The notes beneath the pieces were generated by a model. That model ran no database searches and was not told the DNA's origin. It worked only from the letters and a program-made list of their open reading frames with translations. From Robiginitalea aestuariiviva (GTDB taxonomy: Bacteria; Bacteroidota; Bacteroidia; Flavobacteriales; Flavobacteriaceae), in the NCBI RefSeq assembly GCF_029537735.1, contig NZ_JARPUQ010000001.1, forward strand, positions 902,696 to 966,695: a stretch of DNA of 64,000 nucleotides, written 5' to 3'. Below, piece by piece: positions 1-8,627 of this stretch. The number at the start of each line of letters is the position of its first letter. Position 1 is the first letter of the stretch. A program made the translations under genes and the position numbers.

Positions 1-552
1 AAATACTAGAGTTGAGGCCCAGGAAAATCCAGCCCAAAGCCAAAGGTATCGTTTAAGATCAACAGGATTGTCGATTAAAAAGAAGTCCATTAGAACTACC
101 CAAATCCACAGTCCAGATCTGAAAAAGAGCATAAGGTTGGCTAAAACAGACCTTTCTAATGTAGTGAACACGCGATAGAGTTCCTGACCTAAATGCTCGG
201 ATATGATTAGTAACAAAAGGACAAGGAAAAGATCCGAATCTAAAAAATTAAAATAAAATATGGCCCAGAAACTTATGGGCAAAACTATTATATAGGCAAG
301 CAAGTGAAATACAAATTGCCCTTCTAATTTGGAGTGCATACCTGACTCGCCTTCCTTTAGTATTTCGCGAGTATTAAAAACATAAAAATCAAACCCCAAA
401 ACATAAATTAGCAAGGCAATTGTAGTTACAACAAGACCAAAAGTTCCAAGGTTTGATTCGTCCATCGAATATTTCCCCAGAAAAAGTAAAAATGCGAATT
501 TTGAAAGCAGAGTCAGTGCTCGTAAGGATATATTCGAAAAACCCGTCTTCAT
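1..552 (-). CDS. Wzx-like polysaccharide flippase, 3' end cut by window edge
   Basis: From the ATG at 552 a minus-strand frame of 184 codons runs to the left edge with no stop, so the C-terminal part lies outside the window. The fragment is very hydrophobic, with likely membrane segments near residues 10-26, 37-58, 79-102, 106-118, 138-160 and 168-184, separated by short charged loops. The short N-terminus running straight into the first helix, and the place just downstream of the pseudaminic acid genes, fit a MOP-superfamily flippase that moves lipid-linked sugar repeats across the inner membrane. That role is inferred from topology and context; no diagnostic motif is visible. Another polytopic polysaccharide protein is possible. 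The DNA is among the most AT-rich in the window. Confidence 0.7.
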   Translation of the reverse strand, partial: MKTGFSNISLRALTLLSKFAFLLFLGKYSMDESNLGTFGLVVTTIALLIYVLGFDFYVFNTREILKEGESGMHSKLEGQFVFHLLAYIIVLPISFWAIFYFNFLDSDLFLVLLLLIISEHLGQELYRVFTTLERSVLANLMLFFRSGLWIWVVLMDFFLIDNPVDLKRYLWLWAGFSWASTLVF

Positions 553-700
553 TAATCAGATTTAGTTTATAACACTCATCGCATAGGATTAAGCACAAAA
601 CATAATTTTATTATGCCCTGACTATAGCTTAGTTATTAGCTTTACAATATTCTAATACTGCGCAATACTTTTATTATCAAAAAGACTAAAGGATCCCCTT

Positions 701-1744
701 TTAAAAATCAAACATATCGAAATCGAGCGGTTCACCCCTTTCAACATCCTTCGTGAATCTTCTTCCCAGAATCTCCTTATAATATTTTGGATGAAGACCA
801 TATCCAGGCCGAATGGACCTTACATTCTCTTCAGTCAAAATATCTCCAGATATAACATCCTTAACAACAAAAAGCGACCTTGCAAACTTCCTATTCTTCT
901 TAACCTTTTCAGAAAGGGTGTAATCCACTTTCCCCAGTAGTTTTTCTGTGTTCCGGACTGCTGTAACCATTTCGCCAAACTCTTGTTCATCAAGCGAAAA
1001 ATCCGCATCAGGACCACCTATAGATTTATCAAGAATAAAATGCTTTTCTATGATCTTTGCACCCAAGGTGGTTGCGGTTACCGGTGCCACCCACCCATAA
1101 GTGTGGTCCGAAAATCCAATAACCACCCCAAACCTGGATCTCATGTCTGTTATGGTGTTTAAATTCGCCAACTCCAATGGGGCAGGATAAGATGAGGTGC
1201 ATTTTAAAATTGAAATGTCATTATTTCCTACCTCTCGGCAAGTATTTATGGCGAGTTCAATGTCGTCTAATGTGGCTATTCCTGTTGAAATTATAATTGG
1301 CTTCATTTTTGAAGCCGCATATTTAATCAAAGGGATATCTTGAATTTCGAAGGATGCAATTTTATAAGCTGGAACATTCAAATCCTCAAGAAAGTCTACT
1401 GCGGTTTTGTCGAAAGGAGATGAAAAGCAGATTAGGCCCTCTTCTGCAGCAATTTTAAATAGTTCCTTATGCCATTCCCAGGGAGTAAAGGCTTCGCCAT
1501 AAAGTTCATAGAGGGTTTTTCCATCCCACAGGGTTCCACCGTCTATTTTAAAATAGTCTTTAGAACAGTTTATCGTTAATGTATCTGGCGTATAGGTTTG
1601 TAATTTAATTGCATCTGCACCAGCTCTTTTCGCTGCGCGAATCGTTTCTATTGCAACCTCTAATTTACCATTATGGTTTGCAGAAAGTTCCGCTATAATA
1701 AAACAGGGGTTGTCACCACCAATATTTTTGTCTCCTATTTTCAT
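701..1744 (-). CDS. pseI: Pseudaminic acid synthase (NeuB family)
   Basis: Condenses 2,4-diacetamido-2,4,6-trideoxy-L-altrose (or a formylated analogue) with phosphoenolpyruvate to give pseudaminic acid in the cytoplasm. The 347-residue length is normal. The N-terminal NeuB barrel shows AELSANHNG near residue 18, then ADAIKLQTYTPDT, TPWEWH, FSSPFD and PAYKIASFE. These wordings are typical of PseI rather than of sialic acid synthase NeuB or legionaminic acid synthase. The C-terminal 60 residues (ARSLFVVKDVISGD to GRRFTKDVERGEPL) are the SAF/antifreeze-like domain. The start overlaps the stop of the upstream formyltransferase by 4 bp, so the genes are probably translationally coupled. It is the last biosynthetic gene before the flippase. 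Confidence 0.93.
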   Translation of the reverse strand: MKIGDKNIGGDNPCFIIAELSANHNGKLEVAIETIRAAKRAGADAIKLQTYTPDTLTINCSKDYFKIDGGTLWDGKTLYELYGEAFTPWEWHKELFKIAAEEGLICFSSPFDKTAVDFLEDLNVPAYKIASFEIQDIPLIKYAASKMKPIIISTGIATLDDIELAINTCREVGNNDISILKCTSSYPAPLELANLNTITDMRSRFGVVIGFSDHTYGWVAPVTATTLGAKIIEKHFILDKSIGGPDADFSLDEQEFGEMVTAVRNTEKLLGKVDYTLSEKVKKNRKFARSLFVVKDVISGDILTEENVRSIRPGYGLHPKYYKEILGRRFTKDVERGEPLDFDMFDF

Positions 1745-2622
1745 TTTAAATCTGTGCTTGACTTAAACAATTCTCCCGTTTCAAATGATATCTCCATATC
1801 AGGGCAAATAATTTCAACCTCCAACGCACCGTTTGAAGTTTTAATGGTTAACGGATTTGTGTGCAGAATTGTACCATTTTTCTGTTCATAATGGTATCCG
1901 ACTGAGCTTGCTTTACTGCTTCTGAAAATAATTCTTTCTCCTTGATAATAGGAAAATGCGCCAGGATAAGGAGGAGCTTGGGCACGAATCCAATTCTGTA
2001 TTCTTTCTCGATACCAATCCCAATCAATTTCTCCATCTTCAGGGGTTCTTTTTCCAAAATAAGTAGCTTGAATCTCATCTTGAGCTATTCCTTCAAAGTC
2101 ATTCATTGATACAAGATCAAAGACTTTATCCACCAGCTTAGGGTATACTTCAGCAAATTTATTTAGTATGGTATAGCCTGTGTCATTGGGTAATATTGGG
2201 ATTTTCTCTTGAGCTAAAATTCGCCCGGTATCGCAATTTTCATCTATGACATGAGCCGTTATCCCTGTTTCTCTTTCGTTATTTATGATGGCCCATACAT
2301 GAGGTGTTCTGCCCCTGTATCGAGGCAATAGAGAACCATGAATATTAAATGCAAGTTTAGAAGGCAATTGTATCAAATCGGATTCAATAAGGAACAAATA
2401 ATTAATGGATACCAGAACATCTATCTCCTTGTCTGCCACAAAGGCTGTACATCGGCCCTTTCTAGGGTTTCCGATAAAAACAGGATAGCTGCTTCTATTG
2501 GCGAAATCTACAATAGCATCTGACCCTGCATCCGTAAACACAAATTCGATTTGGTGTTTAACAGAAAGATGTTTTAGTAATTTGAAGCCGAGACCCCCAC
2601 TTGCGAGTAATCCTATCTTCAT
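1741..2622 (-). CDS. Formyltransferase of sugar-nucleotide type (Fmt-like)
   Basis: A 293-residue protein of the N10-formyltetrahydrofolate-dependent formyltransferase family. It keeps the catalytic triad of the family: Asn93 and His95 in FNIHGSLLPRYRG, and Asp131 in CDTGRIL, matching the N-H-D triad of methionyl-tRNA formyltransferase. An Fmt-like C-terminal domain follows (IRAQAPPYPGAF near residue 220). Lying inside a pseudaminic acid operon, with 4-bp overlaps on both sides, it is unlikely to be the housekeeping tRNA enzyme. I infer that it N-formylates an amino sugar of the pathway, as known for 7-N-formyl pseudaminic acids. It could instead act on another sugar of the same glycan. Confidence 0.8.
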   Translation of the reverse strand: MKIGLLASGGLGFKLLKHLSVKHQIEFVFTDAGSDAIVDFANRSSYPVFIGNPRKGRCTAFVADKEIDVLVSINYLFLIESDLIQLPSKLAFNIHGSLLPRYRGRTPHVWAIINNERETGITAHVIDENCDTGRILAQEKIPILPNDTGYTILNKFAEVYPKLVDKVFDLVSMNDFEGIAQDEIQATYFGKRTPEDGEIDWDWYRERIQNWIRAQAPPYPGAFSYYQGERIIFRSSKASSVGYHYEQKNGTILHTNPLTIKTSNGALEVEIICPDMEISFETGELFKSSTDLK

Positions 2623-3185
2623 GGCGCATTCAGTTTGGAGTGAATTACCACATCAATGAATCTTTTATTATATAAACAATGCTGTTTTAATCGTGCATCC
2701 TCAAAATAGTGAGCCTCTTCCAGCGCATGGTATAAATGCGGTCTTAAATCAAAGGCATAAACATATAATTTATGAAGTCCCAACTCCATAAATCCAAAGG
2801 CTTCGATCAATTCTAAATATTTCTTCCAATGGAATTCGAATTCATTTTCCTCTAATGATGTATTCATTATGAAAGAAATTTCGGCATTAAGATCAGTCCA
2901 ATTTATATGTACCAACCCACCGTAACCGATACACTTTCCATCCTTTGTATATGAAAAAAGATATTGTTCAGGTCTGGATTCCTCAAATAAGGATTTAACT
3001 ACGCCAATAAAGTAATTATCCTGATCTATCGGTTCAAGAGGACGCTCCTGTCTAAGGTGATAAATCTGTTCATTTCGCCATTGCCTAATAGCCTCTCGGT
3101 CTTCCCATCGAATAGGAATAATCCCGTATTTACCTTTGAAAAAAGTATCCTTTCTTACGCTCGCATACTTAGTTGGCCATTCCAT
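2619..3185 (-). CDS. GNAT acetyltransferase, PseH-like
   Basis: A 188-residue GNAT-fold protein. The motif region is CIGYGGLVHINW followed by AEISFIMN, which is the usual GNAT strand pattern of a RimJ/RimL-like subgroup, and the C-terminal part FGLHKLYVYAF-like (residues about 133-145) carries the last core strands. In pseudaminic acid operons the GNAT enzyme is PseH, which acetylates N4 of UDP-4-amino-4,6-dideoxy-N-acetyl-L-altrosamine using acetyl-CoA. That assignment rests on context, since GNAT substrates cannot be read from sequence. Its start overlaps the end of pseF by 17 bp and its end overlaps the formyltransferase start by 4 bp. Because a formyltransferase is also present, it might act at another amino or hydroxyl group. 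Confidence 0.75.
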   Translation of the reverse strand: MEWPTKYASVRKDTFFKGKYGIIPIRWEDREAIRQWRNEQIYHLRQERPLEPIDQDNYFIGVVKSLFEESRPEQYLFSYTKDGKCIGYGGLVHINWTDLNAEISFIMNTSLEENEFEFHWKKYLELIEAFGFMELGLHKLYVYAFDLRPHLYHALEEAHYFEDARLKQHCLYNKRFIDVVIHSKLNAP

Positions 3186-3861
3186 GCATCAGCTTATATT
3201 TTAATTCTGCCAATTGCCAGTCTACCTCATTATCTATATCCTGGACTTCGGTATCCTTGAGTACTATATACCCTGTGTTTTTGGTTATCAGGGCTCCATT
3301 GCTTTTGAATTCTATAGCATCGAACCAATAAAACTGACCACAGTCGTGAAAACGAGGTTCAAGATCCTGGGAGCGCTTAAGAGCATATTCTGTGCTTTCC
3401 CAGAACACCTGAGCACCTGATATTTTCAATGCGCGCTGTATGGGAAAGCCAAAGCAAACAACCGGGAGAACCGTATCAAAGCCCTGTAATAGATTCCTAT
3501 AAGCCGCAACAAGGGTTTTAGCATTCAAAAGTGGCGCACATGGATAAATACAACAGACATTATCAAATGTGCGCTGAAACTCCTCATATCTGGACAAAAC
3601 CTCTATTAGTACTGAGGCGGTGGTAGCAAAGTCATCCGAATTTTCCTTGGACCTGAAAAAGGGCACTTTTGCCCCATATTTTCGAGCTACTTCAGCAATT
3701 TCTTCATCATCCGTTGACACCATTACTTCTTCGAAAAGGCCAGATTCCAATGCGGCCTCTATCGAATAAGAAATAATGGGTTTGCCCAAGAAGTCACGTA
3801 TATTTTTCCTTGGAATTCTTTTGCTGCCTCCACGGGCCGGTATAATGGCCAAATTACCCAT
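3169..3861 (-). CDS. pseF: Pseudaminic acid cytidylyltransferase
   Basis: Activates pseudaminic acid with CTP to CMP-pseudaminic acid. The N-terminus carries the nucleotide-binding signature IPARGGSKRIPRKNI of CMP-sugar synthetases; FLGKPIISYSI and VMVSTDDEEIAEVA follow. The PseF-type core IYPCAPLL, GFDTVLPV and the late FHDCGQFYWFD are present. At 230 residues it has the usual length. I start it at the internal ATG 3861 rather than seven codons upstream, because the signature then begins at residue 4 as in the family. That start overlaps the pseC stop by 8 bp. Confidence 0.92.
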   Translation of the reverse strand: MGNLAIIPARGGSKRIPRKNIRDFLGKPIISYSIEAALESGLFEEVMVSTDDEEIAEVARKYGAKVPFFRSKENSDDFATTASVLIEVLSRYEEFQRTFDNVCCIYPCAPLLNAKTLVAAYRNLLQGFDTVLPVVCFGFPIQRALKISGAQVFWESTEYALKRSQDLEPRFHDCGQFYWFDAIEFKSNGALITKNTGYIVLKDTEVQDIDNEVDWQLAELKYKLMHGMAN

Positions 3862-5038
3862 AAAAAGATCGGATCTTTTCAATTACGTAGTCCTGCTCTT
3901 CATCAGATAGAGTAGGGTACATGGGCAAGCTTATACAGCCTTCATAGTACTTTTCTGCTTGAGGCATATCTCCCTCCTTCCATCCAAATTGCCGATAATA
4001 AGGCATTAAATGGCATGGGATATAATGGATTTGGGCGTAGATCCCCTGTTCTCTTAAATATTCATACAGCCCAAGCCTGTCTTCAACCTCAATAACATAT
4101 AAATGGTAGGCGTGACCTGCAACTATTCCGGATTGCCCCTTAATAAAAGGTGATCCTTTAAAGGCTTTGAAATATTTCTCAGCTATACGCCTTCTTCTTT
4201 CCAGCCCTTGGTTGGCTCGCTTCAACTGTGAAAGCCCCAGCGCACATTGAAAATCAGTAATTCTGTAATTAAATCCTAGTTGTTGCATTTCCATATACCA
4301 GGCTGGATACCCGTCTTCTCCCCCTGCAAAGGCAATGCTGTTGGTGAACTTACTTTCATCCTTTAGGATCCCATGGGTTCGCAGTTGAAGTAGAGTATCA
4401 TAGAGCTCTCGGCTATTGGTGGTAATCATACCTCCTTCTCCAGATGCTATGTGTTTTACCGGGTGAAAAGAAAAGATGGCCAGGTCCGCAAAGTTTCCAT
4501 TGCCACAATTTTGTCTTTCGCCTTTGGAATCCATGAAGTAACCTCCCGGGGCATGGCAGGAATCCTCTATAATCCATAAATCATAGGCTTCTGCCAATTC
4601 TTTAAAGGCTTCCAGATTAACTGCTCTACCGGCAAAATCCACCGGTATGATACCCTTATACGTGCCTTTTGGAGCGTTCTCTAAAATCGCCCTTACCGAA
4701 TTTATATCAAGCAAATAGGTGTTTGGATCAATATCGGCAAAAACGACTTCTCCACCACAGTAACGGACACAATTTGCAGAAGCCGCGAAAGTAATGGGTG
4801 TAGTAATGACTTTATCACCAGGCTGCACATCTAATGCCAGGGCGCACAAGTGAAGTGCTGCTGTACCATTGGAAACCGCTACTGCATATTCAGCGCCTAC
4901 ATAATGGGCAAATGCCTCTTCAAATTCTGAAATTTTAGGGCCTTGGGTTAGGTAGTCCGAAGTTAGGGCCTCGGCAACCGCTTTTATATCGTCCTCCGTT
5001 ATATGCTGTCGGCCATATGGAATTGCTCTTGTTTTCAT
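3854..5038 (-). CDS. pseC: UDP-4-amino-4,6-dideoxy-N-acetyl-L-altrosamine transaminase
   Basis: PLP-dependent aminotransferase of the DegT/DnrJ/EryC1 family, second step of pseudaminic acid synthesis. Visible are AVSNGTAALHLCALAL (cofactor phosphate binding), DFAGRAVNL and IIEDSCHAPGG. The Schiff-base lysine lies in FSFHPVKHIASGEGG, and the C-terminal part contains HIHYIPCHLMPYY-like residues that bind substrate. The ATG at 5038 gives MKTRAIPYGRQHI, the normal PseC start. It shares one base with the pseB stop (TAATG), a classic coupling arrangement; the longer upstream frame is only pseB read out of frame. Length is about 394 residues. Confidence 0.93.
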   Translation of the reverse strand: MKTRAIPYGRQHITEDDIKAVAEALTSDYLTQGPKISEFEEAFAHYVGAEYAVAVSNGTAALHLCALALDVQPGDKVITTPITFAASANCVRYCGGEVVFADIDPNTYLLDINSVRAILENAPKGTYKGIIPVDFAGRAVNLEAFKELAEAYDLWIIEDSCHAPGGYFMDSKGERQNCGNGNFADLAIFSFHPVKHIASGEGGMITTNSRELYDTLLQLRTHGILKDESKFTNSIAFAGGEDGYPAWYMEMQQLGFNYRITDFQCALGLSQLKRANQGLERRRRIAEKYFKAFKGSPFIKGQSGIVAGHAYHLYVIEVEDRLGLYEYLREQGIYAQIHYIPCHLMPYYRQFGWKEGDMPQAEKYYEGCISLPMYPTLSDEEQDYVIEKIRSFYG

Positions 5039-6054
5039 TATTTGGCAAATGAAGGGTCTACGTGTTCTGTTATAAGACTTCTTAATGTGTCTACGGTTTC
5101 CCATTCATCATTCTCACCCGAATTATAACTGAAGCCTGGGGCTACTTTTTTCGCCTTGAAGTTTGTGATGAAATCCTCCAGACTCCACCTATGGGTGGCG
5201 GGTATAATCGCATAATAGGTCCCCAGATCATAGGTGTAAAAGGAGTCAGAAGGGGTAATCATTTCTTCATGTATTTTTTCCCCAGGACGAATGCCAACCA
5301 CAGGCTTAGCCGAGTCCGGACCAATAGCTTCAGCCACATCCAAAATCCGATAAGAGGGTATTTTGGGGACAAACAATTCTCCTCCCCAGGCATGCTCTAA
5401 TGCATGCATAACCATATCCACCCCTCCCTGAAGAGAAATGTTGAAACGAGTCATATTGGGATCAGTAATAGGTAAATCCAACCCTTTCTTTTTGCGTTTG
5501 ATAAAAAAGGGTATAACGCTGCCATTAGACCCCATTACATTGCCATAGCGCACCACTGAGAAGCGAATGGGGTTGTCCCCTTTTATATTATTGGCGGCTA
5601 TAAAAAGCTTATCTGAAGTGAGTTTTGTTGCTCCGTACAGATTGATCGGGGCGCAAGCTTTGTCTGTAGACAGGGCAACTACCCGTTCTACCTGAGTCTC
5701 AAAACAGGCGTCTACCACATTCTGAGCCCCTCCAATATTGGTCTTAATGCATTCCTCCGGGTTGTATTCCGCGAGGTGAACATGTTTCATTGCAGCTGCA
5801 TGAATGACATAATCTACCCCTTTAAATGCTCTTACAAGTCTGGCCTTATCCCGTACATCCCCGATAAAAAAGCGTATTTGGGGAAATTTTTCAAGTGGGT
5901 ACTCCTGAGCCATCTGAAATTGTTTCTGTTCATCCCGCGACAAAATGATCAGTCTTCTAATTTCGGGATGAGTTTTAAAAATATGCTTGGTAAGTGCTTT
6001 ACCCAGAGAACCTGTCCCACCCGTAATTAATAATGATTTTCCTTTGAATTCCAT
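5038..6054 (-). CDS. pseB: UDP-GlcNAc 4,6-dehydratase (inverting)
   Basis: First enzyme of the pathway: dehydrates and epimerises UDP-GlcNAc to UDP-2-acetamido-2,6-dideoxy-arabino-hexos-4-ulose. It is a short-chain dehydrogenase with the NAD(P) motif TGGTGSLG near residue 11. The PseB-specific words HAAAMKHVHLAEYNP and STDKACAPINLYGATK include the catalytic Lys and the YxxxK pair, followed by VRYGNVMGSNGSVIPFF. At 338 residues it is full length. It heads the minus-strand pse operon; the 288 bp upstream (6055-6342) hold no gene. A weak -7-like box (TATTCTTG, minus, 6094-6101) is the only promoter hint I see. Confidence 0.95.
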   Translation of the reverse strand: MEFKGKSLLITGGTGSLGKALTKHIFKTHPEIRRLIILSRDEQKQFQMAQEYPLEKFPQIRFFIGDVRDKARLVRAFKGVDYVIHAAAMKHVHLAEYNPEECIKTNIGGAQNVVDACFETQVERVVALSTDKACAPINLYGATKLTSDKLFIAANNIKGDNPIRFSVVRYGNVMGSNGSVIPFFIKRKKKGLDLPITDPNMTRFNISLQGGVDMVMHALEHAWGGELFVPKIPSYRILDVAEAIGPDSAKPVVGIRPGEKIHEEMITPSDSFYTYDLGTYYAIIPATHRWSLEDFITNFKAKKVAPGFSYNSGENDEWETVDTLRSLITEHVDPSFAK

Positions 6055-6342
6055 TTATTTGCTTTTTAGTATGCTTTTCTTTTGGTCTTCGAACAAGAAT
6101 ACGGTGATTCTCTCCCCTTTTGGGCACATCTTGTGCTTGTTGCTTGCTTTATATAAAACCCTCATCATTGGCTTCATATGATTAAAGGTTTCCTCTTTCT
6201 CAATCTATTAATCTCATCTTTGTCATAGCCCTATGACGTTAAACTCTATAGATATTAATAACTCAAGGCATCTGCTTAAGATGGAGAATTAAGTCCTTTA
6301 TCATATGTTAATCGAGCACTAAAATCATTAGTAATTTATCCT
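6055..6342. other. AT-rich intergenic region between rmlD and pse operons
   Basis: This 288-bp stretch between two minus-strand operons has no convincing coding frame. It must contain the 3' end region of the rml operon and the start region of the pse operon. I see no clear Rho-independent terminator. The only promoter-like string is TATTCTTG on the minus strand (6094-6101), one mismatch from the flavobacterial TANNTTTG box and with no good -33 partner. Confidence 0.5.
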
Positions 6343-7197
6343 CTAATCGAGTTTTGACAAACAGGACCTCAAAGTTTGCCTCCAATGGGGAATTGTAATT
6401 CCTAGATTCTCCTTGATCTTTGCTTTATTCAAAACACTGAAGGAGGGCCTTTGTGCATCTGTTGGATAATCCTGAGTAGTTATAGGGATGACTTTAATAT
6501 CTTTCTGTAATTCTTCAAATATGGCCACTGCAAAATCATACCAGCTTGCCACACCTTCGCTGCTATAATTATAGGTCCCGAATCGATTGGACCCCGAATC
6601 TATAATTTGGAGGATTATAGAGGCTAAATCAATGGCATAGGTAGGTGTTCCTACCTGATCTGCTACAATTCTAATTGAGTCCTTTTCCTTTCCTAAACTA
6701 ATCATCGTTGTAACAAAATTGCGCCCATATTCGGAATACAACCACGACGTCCTTATAATAAAGCGCTGCGGGCAGATCTCCTGAATGAATTTCTCCCCTT
6801 CCCATTTGGTTTGGCCATATACCCCTAATGGATTGGGCTCGTCCTCTTCGGTATAAGGAACCTTCCTCTTTCCGTCAAATACAAAATCTGTGGAGATATG
6901 GATAAGCGTAGTATTGAGCTCCCTGCAGGCCAATGCAAGGTTTTTGGGCCCGACGGCATTGATAAGATATGCCTTCTCAGGCTCGTCCTCGGCCTGATCT
7001 ACCTGGGTATAGGCCGCACAATTAATGCAAAAATCCGGGCGATGCCTATGAAAAAAGGCATTTACCTGCTCCCTGCTGGTAATATCCAGTTCCTCGGCGT
7101 CCGTAAATATAAATTCCCAATCCGCAGACTTCCCCGCATCGCGCTGCAGGGTCTGCCCCAATTGCCCTTTGGCTCCTGTTACTAAAACCTTCTTCAT
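6343..7197 (-). CDS. rmlD: dTDP-4-dehydrorhamnose reductase
   Basis: Last step of dTDP-L-rhamnose synthesis, NAD(P)H-dependent reduction of dTDP-4-keto-L-rhamnose. The Rossmann motif VTGAKGQLGQ begins at residue 5. The family words INCAAYTQVDQAEDEP, HISTDFVFDG and YGQTKWEGE (YxxxK catalytic pair) follow in order, then RTSWLYSEYGRNFV and DQVGTPTYA. 284 residues is normal. The start overlaps the rmlC stop by 4 bp. It is the last gene of the minus-strand operon that begins at 12362. Confidence 0.95.
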   Translation of the reverse strand: MKKVLVTGAKGQLGQTLQRDAGKSADWEFIFTDAEELDITSREQVNAFFHRHRPDFCINCAAYTQVDQAEDEPEKAYLINAVGPKNLALACRELNTTLIHISTDFVFDGKRKVPYTEEDEPNPLGVYGQTKWEGEKFIQEICPQRFIIRTSWLYSEYGRNFVTTMISLGKEKDSIRIVADQVGTPTYAIDLASIILQIIDSGSNRFGTYNYSSEGVASWYDFAVAIFEELQKDIKVIPITTQDYPTDAQRPSFSVLNKAKIKENLGITIPHWRQTLRSCLSKLD

Positions 7198-7739
7198 AAC
7201 CTTGCGCGTTCAAGCTTCGGGAGCAACAGGTCTTTCTCTGATACCAACAATTGCTCGGAAGGCAACTTCCAATCAATGTTCAGGCTAGGGTCATTATAGA
7301 TGATCCCGCCTTCTGCTTCTTTGTTGTAAAAATTATCGCATTTGTAGAAGAAGTCCACATGGTCGGATAACGCGACAAACCCATGTGCAAACCCCCTGGG
7401 AATAAATAGTTGCTTCTTATTGCTCGCACTCAACAGTACCGAAATGTGTTGCCCGAAAGTGTCCGAATCCGGCCTCAGATCCACGGCAACGTCCATTACC
7501 TCGCCACGAAGTACCCGCACCAGCTTGGCCTGGGCAAAATCCCCTGTCTGGTAGTGCAGTGCCCTGACAACTCCCTTTTTAGAGTAAGACTGGTTGTCCT
7601 GTACAAAGTTTATCTGAATGCCTGAGGCTTTTTCAAACCGTTCTTGGTTGTAGGTTTCCATGAAGTACCCGCGGTCGTCTTCAAAAACCGCTGGCTCCAG
7701 AAGAAAGCAACCGGATAGCCTGGTTTCCAAAACTTTCAT
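7194..7739 (-). CDS. rmlC: dTDP-4-dehydrorhamnose 3,5-epimerase
   Basis: Cupin-fold epimerase that converts dTDP-4-keto-6-deoxy-glucose to the L-rhamno form. The diagnostic [13 protein letters not shown] lies near residue 20, with [19 protein letters not shown] containing the active-site His, and [15 protein letters not shown] later on. 181 residues, normal. It overlaps both neighbours, rmlA and rmlD, by 4 bp. Confidence 0.95.
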   Translation of the reverse strand: MKVLETRLSGCFLLEPAVFEDDRGYFMETYNQERFEKASGIQINFVQDNQSYSKKGVVRALHYQTGDFAQAKLVRVLRGEVMDVAVDLRPDSDTFGQHISVLLSASNKKQLFIPRGFAHGFVALSDHVDFFYKCDNFYNKEAEGGIIYNDPSLNIDWKLPSEQLLVSEKDLLLPKLERARL

Positions 7740-8608
7740 ACCTTTCGGTTTTTAAGCGCTCCCAGCAAGTTGATGCCATACCCGCTCTTGAGCAGTGGGG
7801 TGGCCAGCTTTTCAAACGCACCAGCATCAATATACCCCATTTCGTATGCTGCCATCTCGATCGAGCCAATTTTAAGGCCCTGTCGCTCTTCAATAACCTC
7901 TACAAATTGCGAGGCCTGCATCAGGGACTGGAAGGTTCCTGTATCCAGCCAGGCTGTTCCCCGGTCCAGGATGCTCACATGGAGCTTCCCCCTTCTCAAA
8001 TATTCTTTGTTGACATCTGTGATCTCCAGTTCGCCCCTTTGGCTTGGGGTAATATTCCGGGCGATTTGAACCACGTCATTATCATAGAAATAGATGCCCG
8101 GCACCGCATAGTTGGATTTGGGGTGTTCGGGTTTTTCCTCTATGCTGATGGCCTTCCCTTCTTCATCGAACTCCACTACCCCATAGCGCTCCGGGTCGTG
8201 TACCCTATAGGCATAGATAATTCCGCCATCGGGATTATTGTTTGATTGTAACAACCTGGACAATCCGGAGCCATAGAAGATATTGTCCCCAAGAATCAGG
8301 GCCACCTTATCATTACCGATAAATGAAGCGCCAATAAGGAAGGCCTCTGCCAACCCATTGGGGGCTTCCTGCACGGCGTATTCGAATCGGCACCCGTATT
8401 GTGATCCATCCCCGAGCACTTCCCGGAATAATGGCAGGTCTTTGGGGGTAGAGATAATCAGGATCTCGCGGATACCGGCGTACATTAAGGTGGACAAGGG
8501 ATAATAGATCATCGGCTTGTCATATACCGGCATGAGTTGCTTGCTGATCGCAAGGGTGATCGGATGTAGTCGGGTACCGGAGCCTCCGGCCAGGATAATC
8601 CCTTTCAT
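7736..8608 (-). CDS. rmlA: Glucose-1-phosphate thymidylyltransferase
   Basis: First step of dTDP-rhamnose synthesis: couples glucose-1-phosphate with dTTP. The nucleotidyltransferase signature [13 protein letters not shown] is at residues 5-17, followed by [17 protein letters not shown] and [11 protein letters not shown]. The C-terminal half ([23 protein letters not shown]) is that of the short RmlA enzyme. I chose ATG 8608 because the family starts MKGIILAGG. The longer frame to 8680 reads back into the end of rmlB. Length is 290 residues, 19 bp after rmlB. Confidence 0.95.
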   Translation of the reverse strand: MKGIILAGGSGTRLHPITLAISKQLMPVYDKPMIYYPLSTLMYAGIREILIISTPKDLPLFREVLGDGSQYGCRFEYAVQEAPNGLAEAFLIGASFIGNDKVALILGDNIFYGSGLSRLLQSNNNPDGGIIYAYRVHDPERYGVVEFDEEGKAISIEEKPEHPKSNYAVPGIYFYDNDVVQIARNITPSQRGELEITDVNKEYLRRGKLHVSILDRGTAWLDTGTFQSLMQASQFVEVIEERQGLKIGSIEMAAYEMGYIDAGAFEKLATPLLKSGYGINLLGALKNRKV

Positions 8609-8627
8609 ATTAGATTCTTTTTGGGGA

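Noticed and set aside
389-598. 69-codon frame on the minus strand
   Set aside because: Overlaps the flippase N-terminus in another frame; no features.
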